Assembly (NCBI GenBank): GCA_903821395.1
Contig: CAIJLJ010000086.1
Span: 1 to 34,176 of the forward strand
Source of the DNA: an uncultured Solirubrobacterales bacterium
GTDB lineage: Bacteria; Actinomycetota; Thermoleophilia; Solirubrobacterales; Solirubrobacteraceae
DNA: 34,176 nt
Direction of reading: 5' to 3'
Both the position numbers and the translations under genes were made by a program. The notes beneath the pieces were generated by a model. That model had not been told where the DNA came from and did not search any database. It saw only the letters and a list, made by a program, of their open reading frames with translations. Shown here one piece after another: positions 33,501 through 34,176 of the stretch (its first letter is position 1; each line of letters begins with the position of its first letter).

Positions 33501-33515
33501 CGCGAGGCACTCAGG

Positions 33516-33521
33516 TATACC
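33516..33521 (+). promoter_or_regulatory. Candidate -10 for the enoyl-CoA hydratase gene
   Basis: TATACC lies within the palindrome AGGTATACCT (33513-33522) and ends seven bases before the ATG at 33529. There is no Shine-Dalgarno, so this may be another leaderless transcript. Confidence 0.45.
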
Positions 33522-33528
33522 TGCGCTT

Positions 33529-34176
33529 ATGAGCCCGCTCGACCAAGACCAAGTCAGCTACGAGCTTCGCGGCCAGTGCGCCGTGATCACGATCGATAGG
33601 CCGGAGCGACGCAACGCCGTTGACGGCGCCACCGCCGACGCGCTAGCCGCCGCCTACCAGCGCTGGATTGTCGACGACGAGGCGAAGGTGATGATCCTCA
33701 CCGGCGCCGGCAGCGAGGCCTTCTGCGCTGGCGCTGACCTGAAAGCGATCGAAACTCTCGCGCCGCGGCTAACGGCCGAGGAAGGGCCGCTCGGCTTTAC
33801 GCGGCTGACCGCCCCGAAGCCCGTGATCGCCGCGATCGAGGGCTGGTGCCTAGCGGGGGGAATGGAACTGGCGCTCTGGTGCGACCTGAGGATCGCTGCC
33901 GAATCCGCCCGCTTCGGCTTTACCGAGCGCCGCTTCGGCGTGCCGCTGATTGACGGCGGAACGCAGCGGCTGCCACGGATCGTTGGCCTTGGCCGCGCGA
34001 TGGACCTTGTACTGACCGGCCGCGTGATCGATGTCGATGAGGCGAAGGAGATCGGTCTCGTCAATGAGAGCGTCGCCGACGGCTCAGCTCTGGAGCGAGC
34101 ACTTGAGCTCGGCGAGCAGATCGCCGGCTTCCCCTGGGTCACGATGATCGCCGACCGCGAATCAACGCTTGAGGCG
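33529..34176 (+). CDS. Enoyl-CoA hydratase/isomerase family protein, 5' part
   Basis: The first 216 codons of a crotonase-fold protein; the window ends before the stop. ITIDRPERRNAVDGATADAL is the classic N-terminal block, followed by ILTGAGSEAFCAGADLKAIE (first oxyanion-hole segment), PVIAAIEGWCLAGGMELALWCDLRIAAESARFGF (second oxyanion-hole segment with the GG of the fold), then FTERRFGVPLIDGGTQRLPRIVGLGRAMDLVLTGR. One usual catalytic Glu is replaced: where hydratases carry PE after GFTE, here VPLIDGG. The exact acyl-CoA substrate is unknown. Confidence 0.93.
   Translation, partial: MSPLDQDQVSYELRGQCAVITIDRPERRNAVDGATADALAAAYQRWIVDDEAKVMILTGAGSEAFCAGADLKAIETLAPRLTAEEGPLGFTRLTAPKPVIAAIEGWCLAGGMELALWCDLRIAAESARFGFTERRFGVPLIDGGTQRLPRIVGLGRAMDLVLTGRVIDVDEAKEIGLVNESVADGSALERALELGEQIAGFPWVTMIADRESTLEA

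Overview
This window is a GC-rich chromosomal segment from an actinomycete-like bacterium. The heat-shock order dnaK-grpE-dnaJ-hspR followed by clpB, with an HspR-type inverted repeat, points to Actinomycetota. The secreted Ig-like and beta-helix proteins and the overall style would fit the deep-branching Thermoleophilia/Solirubrobacterales, but that placement is an inference. No mobile element, CRISPR array, phage gene or rRNA is visible, and no gene-free stretch exceeds about 140 bases.

Layout. (1) 1-5938: the chaperone block, with the 3' part of dnaK (cut by the window edge), grpE, dnaJ and hspR in overlapping order, then clpB behind its own promoter and a perfect 12-bp inverted repeat. 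(2) 5975-19480: a purine biosynthesis supercluster carrying a GYD-domain gene, purD, purE, purB, a haem-binding-domain gene, purC, purS, purQ, purL, purF, a recQ-type helicase gene, purN and purH. Together they cover almost the whole route from PRPP to IMP; purM and purK are not in the window. (3) 19495-22569, minus strand: a secreted beta-helix protein, a secreted Ig-like protein and tRNA-Lys(UUU). (4) 22590-28779: a small GALAIG-repeat protein (minus), an amidohydrolase, tRNA-Glu(UUC), an aldehyde dehydrogenase with a terminator, an MFS transporter, a cupin, a small membrane protein and a DUF2855 protein. (5) 28826-31866, minus strand: an Asn/Gln-rich lipoprotein, an atypical SDR, a small membrane protein, a P-loop kinase-like protein and an NMT1/THI5-like ABC binding lipoprotein. 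The matching permease and ATPase are divergent (31960-33500). (6) 33529-end: an enoyl-CoA hydratase cut by the window edge.

The most interesting signals are regulatory. purC and purF are preceded by a shared element: an AGCCC...GGGCT dyad followed by a block in which 19 of 20 bases are identical. purH has no ATG, GTG or TTG between the upstream in-frame stop and its conserved domain; a TAGCCT hexamer sits six bases before an ATC codon, suggesting an unusual leaderless start or a sequence error. Several other genes (clpB, the haem-binding gene, purC, the amidohydrolase, MFS and enoyl-CoA hydratase genes) also have a TANNNT hexamer only 6-10 bases before the start codon and no clear Shine-Dalgarno, which suggests leaderless transcription is common in this genome.
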